Assembly (NCBI GenBank): GCA_010093605.1
Contig: MU004197.1
Span: forward strand, 558,001 to 622,000
Source: Lophium mytilinum
Lineage: Eukaryota; Ascomycota; Dothideomycetes; Mytilinidiales; Mytilinidiaceae
Direction: 5' to 3'
Length of the DNA: 64,000 nt
Part shown: positions 18,863 through 30,560 of the stretch, piece by piece
Layout of the letters: each line of letters starts with the position of its first letter
Numbering within the stretch: position 1 is the stretch's first letter
Position numbers and translations under genes: made by a program
The notes under the pieces: model-generated
What the model was told of the DNA's origin: nothing
The model's database searches: none
Seen by the model: the letters and a program-made list of their open reading frames with translations, nothing else

Positions 18863-20296
18863 ATGCAGGACGTCAACATCTTAGAGCTGCGTCGAGCCAT
18901 TCCCGACTACTGCTTCAAAGCCTCGACCGCTCGCTCGCTGAGCTATGTAGCGCGGGACATCTTCCTGGCGGGCTCGCTCGCCTACCTCGCCCTCTACACG
19001 ATCCCCACCTACACCACCTCCTCCTCCCTCCCTCGATTCCTCGCATGGCAGCTCTACGGCTTTTGCCAGGGCCTCGTCGGCACCGGTATCTGGATTCTTG
19101 CCCACGAGTGCGGCCACGGAGCCTTTTCCGCCAGCACTCGTCTGAACAACGTGGTGGGATGGGCTCTGCATTCCTCCCTCCTCGTGCCCTTCTTCTCGTG
19201 GAAGTTCACCCACCACCAGCACCACCAGTTCACTGGCCACATGAGCAAGGACACGGCATTCGTGCCCGTCCGTGAGGAGGAGCCCATCTCCGACTTCGCT
19301 GCGGCAATGGAGAGCCTTGAGGACATGACCGAAGACGCCCCCATCGTTGCGTGCCTGCGTCTCATTTTCGCGCAGACACTCGGCTGGCCGCTCTACCTCA
19401 TCTTCCAGATCACCGCAGGCAAGGGGTCGGACATCCACAAGGGCAACCGCAAGACAACATGGTATAACAAGAGTCATTTCGCGCCGGGCGGCGTCCTCTT
19501 CACCGCCCAGCAATGGAAGTACATCTTTGCGTCTGACGTCGGGCTCGGCCTCACCTTCGCTGCGCTGTGGGTGCTCAAGGAGCGCATGGGGTGGGCGATG
19601 GTGTGGAACCTGTATGGGCTGCCGTACATGTGGGTGCACCATTGGCTCGGTAAGTTTTGCTTGTCCCTGATCTGCACCACCATCGTGGACCCTGAAAACT
19701 AACATTTCGCCAGTCGCCATCACCTACCTGCACCACACGCACGCCGACCTGCCGCACTTCGAGGCGGATTCATGGACCTTTGCAAGAGGCGCGACGTCGA
19801 CCGTCGACCGTGATATGGGCTTCATTGACCGCCACCTCTTCCACGGCATCATCGGAACTCACGTGTGCCATCATCTGTTCCCGTAAGCACCTCCCAAAGC
19901 ACAACCCCTCTACCCCTCTACCCCATACCCCATCCCCATCCACACTTTCCCCACACCCCACCTCCGCAAAGCTAACCCGTTCCCAGCCGCATCCCCTTCT
20001 ACTACGCCGAAGACGCCACCGCCGCCATCGTCCCCGTCCTCGGCGCCGCCTACCACAAAGACAGCACCCCCTTCATGCTCTCCCTGTGGCGCACCTTCAC
20101 CACCTGCCGCTGGGTAACCCCCGTCACGCTGCCCGACGGCCAGGGCACCATGCGCGTCTGGACAACCAAACGCGCCACGCCCGCCGTAGGCGCGAAGCCG
20201 AAGCCCTCAGCCTCGGGCATCTCCAACCTGAAGAAGCGACGGGAGAGCATGACCGCGTCGGCGCAGACGGTGCGGCCGGTCGTCATCAAGGGGTGA
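18863..20296 (+). CDS. Delta-12-type fatty acid desaturase
   Basis: Three exons: 18,863-19,649, 19,714-19,882 and 19,987-20,296, 421 residues. The membrane di-iron desaturase histidine boxes are all present: HECGH (81-85), HHQHH (117-121) and HVCHH (312-316), with hydrophobic membrane spans between. The surrounding blocks (LNNVVGWALHSSLLVPFFSWKF, split by the family's short loops, and DLPHFEADSWTFARGA) fit fungal oleate delta-12 desaturases, which make linoleate in the endoplasmic reticulum; a delta-12/delta-15 distinction cannot be made by eye. Introns have canonical GTAAG donors. The N-terminus begins right at the ELRRAIPDYC block, so it is about 50 residues shorter than typical fungal members. 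A missed upstream exon joining at CGCCAG just before the ATG is possible but I could not find one. It ends convergently with the gene at 21,020. Confidence 0.92.
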
Positions 20297-21019
20297 TTGG
20301 GTGAATGGGGGCGGAAATTCATGGATTGCTCGTTTAGAAGCATGAGCGTGATGTTAAGTAGTGACCCTCGCATCGGCAAGAAAAAAGCAGCTTGGATTAG
20401 ACGGCTCGGCTTGGAATAGACGGCCTGCGCTAGAAATGACTAGAAACACACTGCGACGGGCTTTGGTTTGGTTTTTTAGCTTAGAGAGTGTGTGTATTCT
20501 AACGAATAGATGACGCAGAAGCAAGCAGCAAAAGACGGTTTGTTTTTCCCCTTCTAAATCGAGTTGATGCAGATGCGCTTTACTTTACGTACGGTACTGC
20601 GACTTTGAAATCCAAAATCGACCGAAAACACGCTTTTTTTTACCACGGCGCTTCACGAAAAGCTCTGATACTTGGTGTACTATTCTCTCTAATCTTCCTT
20701 ACTTTACTGCCTTAGGTATCTTTCCAATGCCGTCGTTGCATGATATGAGCTGGGGGTGATTGATGCGTGAAGAACGGAGCAGCGATGATCATAAACACTA
20801 CAGCACTGTTCTCATCCCATCCCAAAGCCTCGAAGAGAACCATGCTTCATATAGTAGAGTAGTAGTACCCTAACCTCTTTTCCCATGCACAGCACAACAA
20901 AAACGCCCAAAAAATCCGCTAAACGGGTATCAAACAACCACAACCCCTAAAACTACACATCCCCAAAGCCCCACGCGATGCTCCGGTCGAAACGCCGACT
21001 CCCCCCCCTCCTCCCCTCC
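20297..21019. other. Convergent 3' region
   Basis: Shared 3'UTR space between the plus-strand desaturase and the minus-strand MINDY gene. AT-rich stretches occur but no repeat or RNA gene is recognised. Confidence 0.5.
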
Positions 21020-23998
21020 TCACATAACAACACACTTATCACTCTCCTGCTGCTGGCCCTGCCCCTGCCCATTCCCCCTCCCCCCCGGATACCCCCCAGA
21101 CCCCCCAACCCCACTCGTCCGCCTCCCCGGCATCCGCCCCGTCCCTTGATTATTCGCCGGAATCTGGTCCACCAGCGTCCCGCCGACCCTTGAGCTCCTC
21201 CGCCGGCCCTGCCCCTGCCCAGGCCCTCCTCCCCGCCCCGGCCCCACCTGCGCCGCATTCGCGTGGTACGCGGAGCCCTGCGCCTGCGCGCCCTGCAAGC
21301 CGACGGGCGCGAGCGGACTGGCGGGGTGGTTTGCGGGCGGGTGGTACGGCCTAGACGTCGCCGCCTCCTCGTACGTCGGCAGGTTTTCGCCTTGCTCGTT
21401 GGTCGTCGAGACGGTAGGGCGCTGGACGCCGCCGTTGCGGCGGGGCGGGATGACGGGGGGTTGTTCGCTGTTTCCCGCGCGGCCCTGCGTGTTGCGGGCG
21501 ATAGCCTGCTCCGAGAGTTCGTTTTCGCGGCGGCGGCGGGCTTCGGTGCTGCGGCGGTGGCGGTCTTCCTCTTCCTCCTGGAGTTGGAGCGCGAGCGCGA
21601 GGTCGTGGTCTTCCTGCTCGGTGCGGGAGGCGTCAGGGGGCGGGGGCAGGGATTCGCCGGGGTGGATGACGCCGGATTGTTGTGTGGCTTGGTTGGTGCT
21701 GCGGCGGCTGGGATTGCGGGATTGCACCGTGGTCCAGGCGTTTGGGGAGGAGTCGACGTCGAGCATGCTCTGGATGTTTTGCGGGTTGTTGGAGGAGCGG
21801 GATGGGGGCTCGTTGTTGCCGACGGGGCGGAAGTCGCCCGAGAAAAGCTCGCTGTTTTGGCCGTTGATGTCGACGAGGGATTCCCAGATGATTTCGTCGT
21901 GGGAAGAGTAACCCGCATCCGTTACGAGGGTCAAGAGTTTTCCCGAGCGAGGCTCTTTATAGAGGGTTGAAAAGTGATCGTTGCGGAAAAGAATCGCAAT
22001 CTCGCCGGATTTGAGGCTATTGATCATAGTCTGGAGCCCAAAGTCTGTGAGTTGAGTGGGCCAGCGGCTCAGGAACTCTTTAATGGCGTGCACATCTTCA
22101 AACATGCGTTGCTCCTCTTGGTTCAGTCCCACAGACTGTAGCTTTGCATCTAGCTCTTCTTCTTGAAATTGAACAAGCTGAGAATCATCGTGCGTTTTTG
22201 CAATGCGGTCGAACGCAGCGTACGCGCGAGACTCGCTAGGAGGGAGCCAGCCGTGGATGAGTGGGATGTTGAAGGTCCGGTACAGCCGCATCTCGCGAGT
22301 ATCATCAAACCCCCCGGGCTGGATGCGAAGAGCGGGGTGAATGGCGGAAGAAGTAGGGGGCTTGACGAAACTCGGATTGACGTTCATGCCGGTATGGAGT
22401 GTGACTAAGAACGAGTATAACTCGCTGACATCGGGTAGTTCCTGGGCAGCACCACCTCGACGGCCAGACATCAACTCATCGAATACGGCATCTAATAGCA
22501 GGCCAAGGCTGACTTGCTCTCGGCTTCTCAGGGTCTCGATCAGCGCAGTATCCGCGGTTCCTGGCGTTGAGAGCACCAGAGCATTTACCAGCGCTAGCAG
22601 TGGGCAAGGGCCATTCAGATTCTGTGTCAATATGGGAGAGTTCCGGATTCCACGCCCATCAAACCACCGAATGTGCTTGATTTGATAGTGTTCCGTCCGT
22701 TGACGTTTCGCCCTCGATTCCGGTGTTTCTACTTCTGCTCTTCCAGAGCTACCGCCAGCTTCCGCACCGCCAATCGGACGCGGGGGCTGCGGAGGAGGAT
22801 TTTCAATCTCCTGTGATCTTCGGGGCGGCAAATCGGGGGGCACGTCATCTACATCTAGCAAACTGGCAGGCTGCTGGAATTGCTGCGGCTGTTGGGAGTG
22901 CTGCGGCTGTTGATGTTGCTGGGGCTGTCGGTATTGCTGGGGCTGCTCATATTGCTGAGGTTGCTGGTATTGCTGAGTAGCAGCTAGCCTCGAGGCCTCC
23001 TCTCCTCGATGCCAATCTTCCTCAGCATTCCGCTCCTGCTCGGCCTCTACAGCCGCTTGATGTGCCACTTCCAACTCCTTCATCTTCCTTTCCCTCTCAG
23101 CCCGCCCCCAATCTTGCTGCTCTTGCCAGGTCCTTTGCGGCGATTCCTCCTGGATGGTATCCGAGGGCAGACCATACGACCTAGAGAAGGCATCGAGGGA
23201 CGAGATATCCATGCCCGGATCGTATGCACTGGATGCAGTAGAGTCGTGTCGAGGGACAGGACTCGAAGGATTCTCGGTCGCAACAGGAATCAATGGAGGC
23301 TGGTTCGAATTAGGCGACGGTGGGTATTCACCCAACGACATCTTAGAGAAGGGATCAACAGGAGTCTTTTCGGTCGGCAGCTCGACTGGCGCCCCATATT
23401 TCTCACTCGCAGAGGGAGCATCCCCCCACGCCTGGGCACTGCTCTCACCACCAAACCCAAAATTGGTCTGGCTCTGTCCTGTGTTCTGGATTTTGAGGTA
23501 CGGATTTTGAGATTTCAGTGGTGCAGATCCTGTAGAGCTGGTGCTCACCGCTCCAAGCGAAGACGGCGGCATTGCATACTCTTGCTGTTCGTGAGGCCTC
23601 CGCATAGCTCCCTCGGCGGGACCAGCGCGAAGTGTCGAGGGCAACTCATTCGACCTTTGTGTCGATTGACCGCCACCAATCTTCAGAGCTCCAGGAAGCT
23701 CTTCTGACGCGTGGTGGTTGTCGTACTCGTCGTCTGACTTGTCCCAATCCGAGCCGTCGTCAAAGTCAGAGTTGTCGTCATCTTTTCGAGCCTGTGCCTC
23801 TCCCAGCGGCTTCAACTGGAAAGCAGGAGATTCATGAAGATTTGGTGAATACACCTCGGTATGCGACTCGGAGGAGTTCGGTAGCGCAGGAGGATCGGAG
23901 GAGGTGGGAGTTGTAGGGTATGGCGGGTTGTTTGCAGCCTGGGAGAGCGGAGCCGGGACGAGCCCTGAGCTTTCGTTTACTGGTTTCCGGAGCACCAT
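21020..23998 (-). CDS. MINDY-family (Miy1-like) Lys48-specific deubiquitinase
   Basis: A single-exon gene of 992 residues. The MINDY catalytic domain starts near residue 450 with IKHIRWFDG and TQNLNGPCPLLALVNAL; the nucleophile is Cys465 and the catalytic His is His675 in NDHFSTLYK, followed by LVTDAGYSSHDEIIWESL. After the domain there is a DHDLALALQLQEEEED segment resembling a ubiquitin-interacting motif of the MINDY/MIU type, then a Gly/Pro/Arg-rich tail ending in CVVM, a CaaX-type prenylation signal. The N-terminal 430 residues are low-complexity and acidic, with a QQYEQP/QQYRQP-like Gln repeat (about 345-380). These enzymes trim long Lys48-linked ubiquitin chains. The family's usual length is 400-600 residues, so the disordered N-terminus is a large lineage addition. 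Divergent from TRM6. Confidence 0.93.
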   Translation of the reverse strand: MVLRKPVNESSGLVPAPLSQAANNPPYPTTPTSSDPPALPNSSESHTEVYSPNLHESPAFQLKPLGEAQARKDDDNSDFDDGSDWDKSDDEYDNHHASEELPGALKIGGGQSTQRSNELPSTLRAGPAEGAMRRPHEQQEYAMPPSSLGAVSTSSTGSAPLKSQNPYLKIQNTGQSQTNFGFGGESSAQAWGDAPSASEKYGAPVELPTEKTPVDPFSKMSLGEYPPSPNSNQPPLIPVATENPSSPVPRHDSTASSAYDPGMDISSLDAFSRSYGLPSDTIQEESPQRTWQEQQDWGRAERERKMKELEVAHQAAVEAEQERNAEEDWHRGEEASRLAATQQYQQPQQYEQPQQYRQPQQHQQPQHSQQPQQFQQPASLLDVDDVPPDLPPRRSQEIENPPPQPPRPIGGAEAGGSSGRAEVETPESRAKRQRTEHYQIKHIRWFDGRGIRNSPILTQNLNGPCPLLALVNALVLSTPGTADTALIETLRSREQVSLGLLLDAVFDELMSGRRGGAAQELPDVSELYSFLVTLHTGMNVNPSFVKPPTSSAIHPALRIQPGGFDDTREMRLYRTFNIPLIHGWLPPSESRAYAAFDRIAKTHDDSQLVQFQEEELDAKLQSVGLNQEEQRMFEDVHAIKEFLSRWPTQLTDFGLQTMINSLKSGEIAILFRNDHFSTLYKEPRSGKLLTLVTDAGYSSHDEIIWESLVDINGQNSELFSGDFRPVGNNEPPSRSSNNPQNIQSMLDVDSSPNAWTTVQSRNPSRRSTNQATQQSGVIHPGESLPPPPDASRTEQEDHDLALALQLQEEEEDRHRRSTEARRRRENELSEQAIARNTQGRAGNSEQPPVIPPRRNGGVQRPTVSTTNEQGENLPTYEEAATSRPYHPPANHPASPLAPVGLQGAQAQGSAYHANAAQVGPGRGGGPGQGQGRRRSSRVGGTLVDQIPANNQGTGRMPGRRTSGVGGSGGYPGGRGNGQGQGQQQESDKCVVM

Positions 23999-24550
23999 GG
24001 CCGCTGTGTGTGTATGGGTATCAATATGAAAGTAGGTATTATATTAAAGAGTGGGTAGAAGTTGAGGTGGTGAATGCGGGCGGAGGACACGCCGTGCTAG
24101 CAAGCTGTTTGCCAATCTGGGGAGGCGCAGTTCAATCGACGTCAGCGTGGTGGGGATCGCGGTGTGAATGAACGAGGTTCGGAGGCAGACTGCGGGAAGT
24201 GTTTGAGGTTGTGAGTAAGCCTTGGGGCAATATGCTTGCGCGGCCTCTTGTATAGCATAGCAGGGTGAGCATTGGAGTAGGTTAATAAGTAGGTCGGCAA
24301 TGACGACGCAGTGGCTGGTGAAGTGGCGGAGAGCACGCCCCACTCGAGGATTCTTCGACTGTCTCTGCTCAAGACGGCTGCAGTCGCGAACTCTGTGAAA
24401 CAATAGCGAAAACACACTGCGCATTCCAGCCGCGACATTCTTAGCTGTCGCATTGCCTTCACCTTTTTCAAATCTATCCTAGGCCCCCACCCCTCATGAA
24501 GCGGCCCGTATAGCTCCAAGAATCCTGCATACTTTGCACCAGGCCGCGCA
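23999..24550. promoter_or_regulatory. Shared divergent promoter region of MINDY and TRM6 genes
   Basis: About 550 bp between divergent start codons. No TATA box is evident, as usual for housekeeping genes. No repeats seen. Confidence 0.45.
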
Positions 24551-26464
24551 ATGCACTCCTACATTCGGCCAAACACGTACATCGTCCTCCGCCTGCCCTC
24601 GGGGATCCTGAAGCTGCTGGAGATCATCCCAAATACGTATGTGGACTAGTTGGAGTGAGCATCCACTGACCTCCCGTTGCTGAGTGCTGCGCGAACAATC
24701 TCTGATCATGCGCGCAGGAATATATCAATAGGGAAATTTGGCACTTTCCAGGCAAATTCATTACTCGGGCGCCCATACTACCTCACATTTGAAATTCTCG
24801 ATAAAGAAGAAGGAAATTCAAACTCGGAACTGCGAGTCGTCCCTCCCGCAGAACTTCATGCAAGCTCCCTCACCACGGCCGAAGATGACACGCCAGCCGA
24901 GTCGACGGACGAGCCTGCAGAAGGTGGGGCGGAGTTTGACATCGTGGGGGATAATGGTGAAATCATAATGCAGAGTAACCGCTTGACGATAGATGACCCG
25001 TCACGGCAGACTTTGACTATGGAAGAGATCGAGGAGCTCAAAAAAGCTGGCACTGGGTCCGGCAAGGAGATAATAGCCAGGATCATGAAGTCGCATCAGG
25101 CTATAGACGAAAAAACGCCCTTCTCGCTAGCCAAATATACTCTGCGGAAGTCGAGAAAATATTTGCGCAGATTTACTGTGTTCCCAGCAGATGTCAACAT
25201 GCTCTCGGAATATGTCCTAGACAAAGAAGCTCATAGGATTATGGAGCTGCGAGAAGAGAATCTGGGTCTCATCAATAGCTGGTCTAACATCCATTGCGCC
25301 GAGTCGAATACTATAATACCCTCGTCATGCGGGAAAGGGATGATTGGGGGTGGCCGGTGGCTGGTCGTAGATGACACAGGAGGACTCCTTGTGGCGTCTT
25401 TGGCTGAGAGAATGGGTCTCCTCTACCAAGAAGAACCAGAAGACGATGACTCTGGGAAGGAGGAGAAAGACATCGAATGTAAGCCTACGGAAGAGTCCGC
25501 ATCGAATAGTATACCGCAGGGAGATGCCATGGATGTGGACGCTCCAGCAAAGTCAATCTCGGAGACAGCAAACCCAGAGCCACCAGAAATATCGAGAGAG
25601 TCGAATACAGCCACATCAGAAGCCACCCCTTCAAAACCTCGAACACCACGGGCTGTACACATACCACCTATGTCCGCCCAAACCAACACCTTAACCATCG
25701 TCCACAGCAACGCCCAACCAAACCTCGGGTACCTCAAATACTTCTCCTACGACGCCACCGCCTCAAACCCCGAACACCCTCTCCACACCCACCTCAAGAC
25801 CCTCACATGGCTCCAAATGCTCTACCCAGACGACGACCCCGGCTACAAAGAGCCCGAAACCATCTCGGACGATCTCCTCTCAACCATGAAATCAAGTAAA
25901 CGCGGCACCTACTTCCGCAAACGCAGGCGCTGGGAACGCGTCAAGCGCGTGGTGCAAGAAACCCGCGCCGGCGGCTTCGACGGCCTCGTCGTCGCGAGCG
26001 TCATGGAGCCCGCTACTGTCCTCCGAGCCTGCGTTCCTTTGCTGAAAGGCGGCGCAACTGTGACCGTCTATAGCGCGAACGTAGAACCGCTCGTCGAGCT
26101 CTGCGATTTCTATAGCAAAGAACGCCGCACGGCTTTCGTGTCGCGGCAGAACAACGACGCGGTAGAGCAGGGCCAGGATGCGAATGGCAGCACAGCTCCA
26201 CAGGGGCCTGATGAGGCGATCGATCCGGATTTTCCTGTGAACCCGACGCTTCTTCTCGCGCCTAGCTTGCAGACTGCTAGAGCGCGGCAGTATCAGGTCC
26301 TCCCAGGCCGCACGCACCCGCTCATGACGAGCAGAGGTGGGGCAGAGGGCTTCCTCTTTACGGCGACGAGAGTGTTGCCTGTCAGCGGGAAGGTAGAGGC
26401 GAGGGGGGCGTTTCGTGCCGGTAAGAAAAGGAAGGTTCAAGTAGAGCCCGAAAAAGGAGGTTGA
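24551..26464 (+). CDS. tRNA (adenine-58-N1)-methyltransferase non-catalytic subunit Trm6/Gcd10
   Basis: Two exons, 24,551-24,636 and 24,718-26,464, 610 residues. The small first exon encodes MHSYIRPNTYIVLRLPSGI and is needed to complete the N-terminal Trm6 block, which continues across the intron as NISIGKFGTFQANSLLGRPY. The C-terminal half has the degenerate methyltransferase fold with GGFDGLVVAS and the RTHPLMTSRGGAEGFLFTATRVL end typical of Gcd10. A Ser/Glu/Pro-rich acidic insert (about 245-300) is poorly conserved in the family. Trm6 pairs with the catalytic Trm61 in the nucleus to make m1A58 in tRNA, including initiator tRNA. The intron has donor GTATGT and acceptor CGCAG. Convergent with PHO88. 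Confidence 0.93.
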
Positions 26465-27200
26465 GGCGGCGAGATTGTGGCGAAGTGCTGTTTATGCAAT
26501 TTGGGGTTGGAAAATCTGCATCGAGAGGTAGCTTTCGCTTAGGGGCTACCAACGCCCGAGATGCCTCAGCTATCTATCTGAACCTTTTTGATTTTCGTTT
26601 GCTCAAAGTGCAAAGAAGCTTCAAGCATGCCAAGCTACTGCTTTTCCACACCATTCATCTGATTCTGTGTACTCTTGCTTGCCGCTGTCTGAGGTGCCCT
26701 GACCGGTCTTAAAACACTGGAAATATATCTCTTTCAGGGTTTTGAAAGTATGTTAGGGTGCTTCGGACGGCGGCAGCACACTGCCCAAGTGTACACCTTC
26801 AAGTGCCTGATTGAGGTTGACTCAATTCGTCATGTTTCTGCTGCTGTTTGATACCGTCTGAAGTACTCTGACCCGTTATGAAGCATCGAGAAACGATGTG
26901 CTATCTTACGCAGTTTAAATTAGATGGGGATTAATATCAAAGGGGATCTAGGAGAGACTTCGGGAAAGAAGGTGTAGACTTTCGTAGCACTGAAGAGTAT
27001 CGAAATGCTTTAAAAAGATGCAACTTGAGCAACAGCATGAATTCTATCAATACCCACGACTACCTCCGTAGTCCTCGCTTCGTTATGGCAACCAAGCAAG
27101 ACCGTTTACACAAGCATCACCAACCCGCTCCAACCTATCAGCACACCCTGAGTTCACTCCCTCCGAAGCTCTCATCAGAATCGCTGCGAACTCGCCAGCC
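26465..27200. other. Convergent 3' region
   Basis: Between the 3' ends of TRM6 (plus) and PHO88 (minus). Two short related strings around CTGTCTGAGGTGCCCTGACC (26,686-26,705) and CCGTCTGAAGTACTCTGACC (26,855-26,874) suggest an old small duplication. No gene supported. Confidence 0.4.
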
Positions 27201-28060
27201 CTACTCCTCCTTCGCCCCGCCCCTCCCCGCCTTCTCCGCCGCCTCAACACTCTTCTTATCCGTCTTGATCTCGCCCCCCTGCATCGCGCCCATAATCCCG
27301 CCCGCTGCCTTCCAGGGCCGCTTCAGGTCGCCCGTGGCGCTCTGGCCCAGCAGGTGCACCTTGACCAGGTTGCCCTCGAAGGCGCCCTTGAGCGGGATGA
27401 TGCTCTGGATCATGAGCGGGTTGGTGTACTTAAAGTAGAAGTGCATGACGGCCATCATGCCGACGCCCATCAGCTGCGCCTTGTAGAGTGCCTTCAGCTG
27501 CGACAAGTCGTAGGCGTGCACGGTCGTGTTGACGGGCTTGGGGTCTTCGCCGCTGCCCATGGGCGCGGGCTCGACGTATTTGAGCATGGTCATGTCTGAG
27601 GGGAGTTGGTGTTAGTTTGGGTTTTCTGTTTGATGGTGTGGGGGTTTTTAAAGGCCGCGCGTAAGGTAGGCGGGAATGCGACGGAGTTGGGGGTGATAAG
27701 GCGGGAGTGCCGGGGTGAGGTTGAGAGAGGGGGGACATACCTCTCTTCTTGTTTATCTGGCTCTGCACATAGAGGTATATGCCTGCAATGAGGATGTTCG
27801 AGACGACGTATAGCGCGCGCACGCCATTGAGCACGTTGGGGTCCTCAAAATTGATCTTTTTCGAGAGCTGCATAAAGCCCCTGCGGTCCGATTAGCACCA
27901 GTCTCATTCTCTGTGGATCCCGAAGTATGGTAATTGGGGCGCTCGGGGCGGGAGGCATACAAGATAATGACCAAGTTCGTCCTGCGAGTTACGTTAGTTT
28001 TGGACAACATAGAGTTGGTTTGCGCGGGCGGACTTACACCTGGGGATTGAGTGCCATCAT
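27201..28060 (-). CDS. Pho88/Snd3 endoplasmic reticulum membrane protein
   Basis: Four exons: 28,038-28,060, 27,961-27,981, 27,741-27,880 and 27,201-27,595, 192 residues, the family length. The protein reads M(M)ALNPQVTNLVIIL, then QLSKKINFEDPNVLNGVRAL, a membrane span (VVSNILIAGIYLYV), then INKKRDMTMLKYVEPAPMG and a conserved GVGMMAVMHFYFKYTNPLMI core. The second exon is only 21 nt. All introns are GT-AG. Pho88 is needed for phosphate transporter maturation and, as Snd3, for SRP-independent targeting of membrane proteins to the ER. Start could be at 28,060 or three bases later. A 17 kb retroelement begins about 204 bp upstream, so part of the original promoter now lies beyond 45,582. Confidence 0.93.
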
Positions 28061-28263
28061 GACCGCGGTTGCCTGGGTTCTTCTGGGAAGATGGAGAGGA
28101 TGCGATTGCTTGAGTGCAGATGTGAGAGAAGAAGAGAGGCGCGGTGGTGATGAAAATGAGAGGCAGGGTTGCGGAACTCTGTAAGAGGACACATGGGGCA
28201 CCTTCCCGACCGGGTTTTGATCCGCCGTGAGCGGAGGGGCGGACTTGGCGCAGACTTCTACGC

Positions 28264-28381
28264 TGTGGGCCATTTAGGCGGGACCTCGGGTCCGCCTAAA
28301 CTGCCCATGGTTATGCCCATGGAAACTACTCCGTAGCTAGCTAGACCAATACACAATCTACCCACGAGAACAAAGGCCACA
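28264..28381 (+). repeat. Left (5') LTR, 118 bp
   Basis: Begins TGTGGGCC and ends GGCCACA. It contains an internal palindrome (TTTAGGCGGGACC with GGGTCCGCCTAAA) and GTAGCTAGCTAG. It differs from the right copy at about three positions, all transitions. Unlike the interior it has kept its CpA/TpG content. Confidence 0.9.
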
Positions 28382-30464
28382 CTTTAGGGGCCCAACCGCG
28401 ATACCTAGACAATTAGACGGCCTAGCACTAATAATAAACCTATATAGATAAATATAATACGGGTGGCATTAGGCTATAAAGAAAGAGATATCTTAAGGCC
28501 TTTAAGGTAGCGATTTTTTTTTATACGGTATTAAGGGTGTCCGGGTTCTAGTAAGAGTAAGAAAGGCTAGGCTATATAAATTAAAGGCTCGCACGGAAGT
28601 AATATAGATACAATAATAGAAGTATCTTACTAGAACTAATAACTAGGTCTATATTAAACTAATTCTATTATATTATTAACTATAGATCTTATTAATATAC
28701 TAAAATAGAAAGTAGTCTACGCTAGTATTATTTTAATAGAAGTAATACTAATAGTACTATAGATAGGAGTAATAGTAAGATTACTAAAGAATGCACTATC
28801 TATAGGGAAAGTAACTATAATAATATAGTAGAAGGGGTGCAAATATTTACTATATAACTCCCCCTCTCTAGCTCTTCTATACTACTTCCCTAATAATAAT
28901 AATTAACTTTTTCTCTACTATCTATAGTGTAGATAATTAACTTACTACTAAGTTCTAATAACTTAATTAAGGAAATTATTATAGTATAGTATTATATAGT
29001 ATAAGAATAAACTCTATAGTATACTCTTAATCTTCTTATATAGCTTAATAAAGTATAGTAATTAATAGCTTATATAGCTATTTCTACTATATTCTAATAA
29101 GGCGGTTACTAGAACTATATCCGGCCACCTAGCTAAGCTATAGATAGTAAGAGGTAGTACTTTTAGTACTCTTATTACTCTTAGTATGCAGATTCTAATA
29201 CCTAATAGAATAGAGGCACTAGATCTACTAACCCGTTTCTTATATAAATAGTAACTATCTACTAGGGGAAGAATTCTTTCTAAGTCCCGGTCTTTAATAG
29301 TAAAGTAGATAAAAATATTAATATATAGGTGCTTCTTATTAAAGTATACTTTAGTTAGAAGTAATATAAATTTAATAATAAGTTCTAGTAATCTTCTATC
29401 TTAGCTTTCTTATTAGTCTTCTATATAGATAGTAATACTATATAATACGCTAATTATCTTAACCTAATAGTACTACTAAATGCTAACCTAGTTAAGATAG
29501 CCCTTTATAAGAGATTTCCTTCTAAATATAGAAAGGACTTAGAAAGTAAAGCGTATAATAATCTAGTAACTCTTACTTAAGGGGATTAGGCATTAGATAA
29601 GTATATTAAAGACGCTAGAGAAATTAAGAAATTTATTTCTAATAAAATAAACTAATATTTTAATAACTCCTTTCTAAGAGGTTTAAAAAATAGAAATATT
29701 TAACTAGTAGTAGCTCTATTCTTTATAAGGGACCCTACTATAAACTATAAAGTTCTAGTAAACCTTATTACTTTAGTTACTTATATTAAAGGCATTATAC
29801 TATCTATAAATAAGAAGGCTACTAAAGTAGCTAGTCTAGATTCTATATAATAAGCTATAATAAAGTTCTTAGAAACGCAAAATAGAGCTATAGAGAAGAT
29901 ATTAGACCGCCTAGAATCTTTAACTATAGATAGTAAAAAAATATTCTTAAATAATATAAAGTAGTAGATAGAAGCGTAAATAAATTAGAATATAAATACC
30001 TATCGCCCTCTAATAACTAGAACCCTATAGAATAGCACTATAAATACTATAGTTAATAATTAGGTATTATAGCTATTAGATAACTAAGTTCTTACCTTAT
30101 ACTATATATATAGAGATATAAACTACTAGAGAAAAGGTAGTTATTAAAAGTAGGCTCTACTAGAATAGAATTAATAATACTTATAGAAAAGAGCTAGAAG
30201 TATTAGAGTAGTAAGAAGGGCGACTAATCTATATTAGTAGTAGCTAAACCTCTAAAAGAAAGGTTAAAGCTAGTAACCTTATAACTAGTAGTTATAGAAT
30301 ATATATAGACCTCTAATTCTAAATAGAAACCTATATTAGTAGTAGAGATACTAGTAGTAAAAGTACTAGCTAATAATAGCGCTATACTAGTAGTAGTAAG
30401 CTCTACTAGTAGCGGCGCACTTTATATAACCCTAGCAGTAATAATTAATATACTAATAACTAAG

Positions 30465-30560
30465 TTACTAGCAACTAACTTACTAATAACTAACTTACTA
30501 ATAACTAACTTACTAATAGCTAACTTACTAATAGCCGACTTACTAGTAAATAACTTACTA
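30465..30560. repeat. 18-bp-type minisatellite inside the Gypsy fossil
   Basis: Repeats of a TAACTTACTAATAACTAA-like unit, about five copies. Probably a repetitive low-complexity coding stretch of the original element. Confidence 0.55.

Noticed and set aside
21263-21970. Long frames antisense to the MINDY gene
   Set aside because: High-GC shadow frames on the opposite strand of a strongly supported coding region; Arg/Gly/Ala-rich with no domain.
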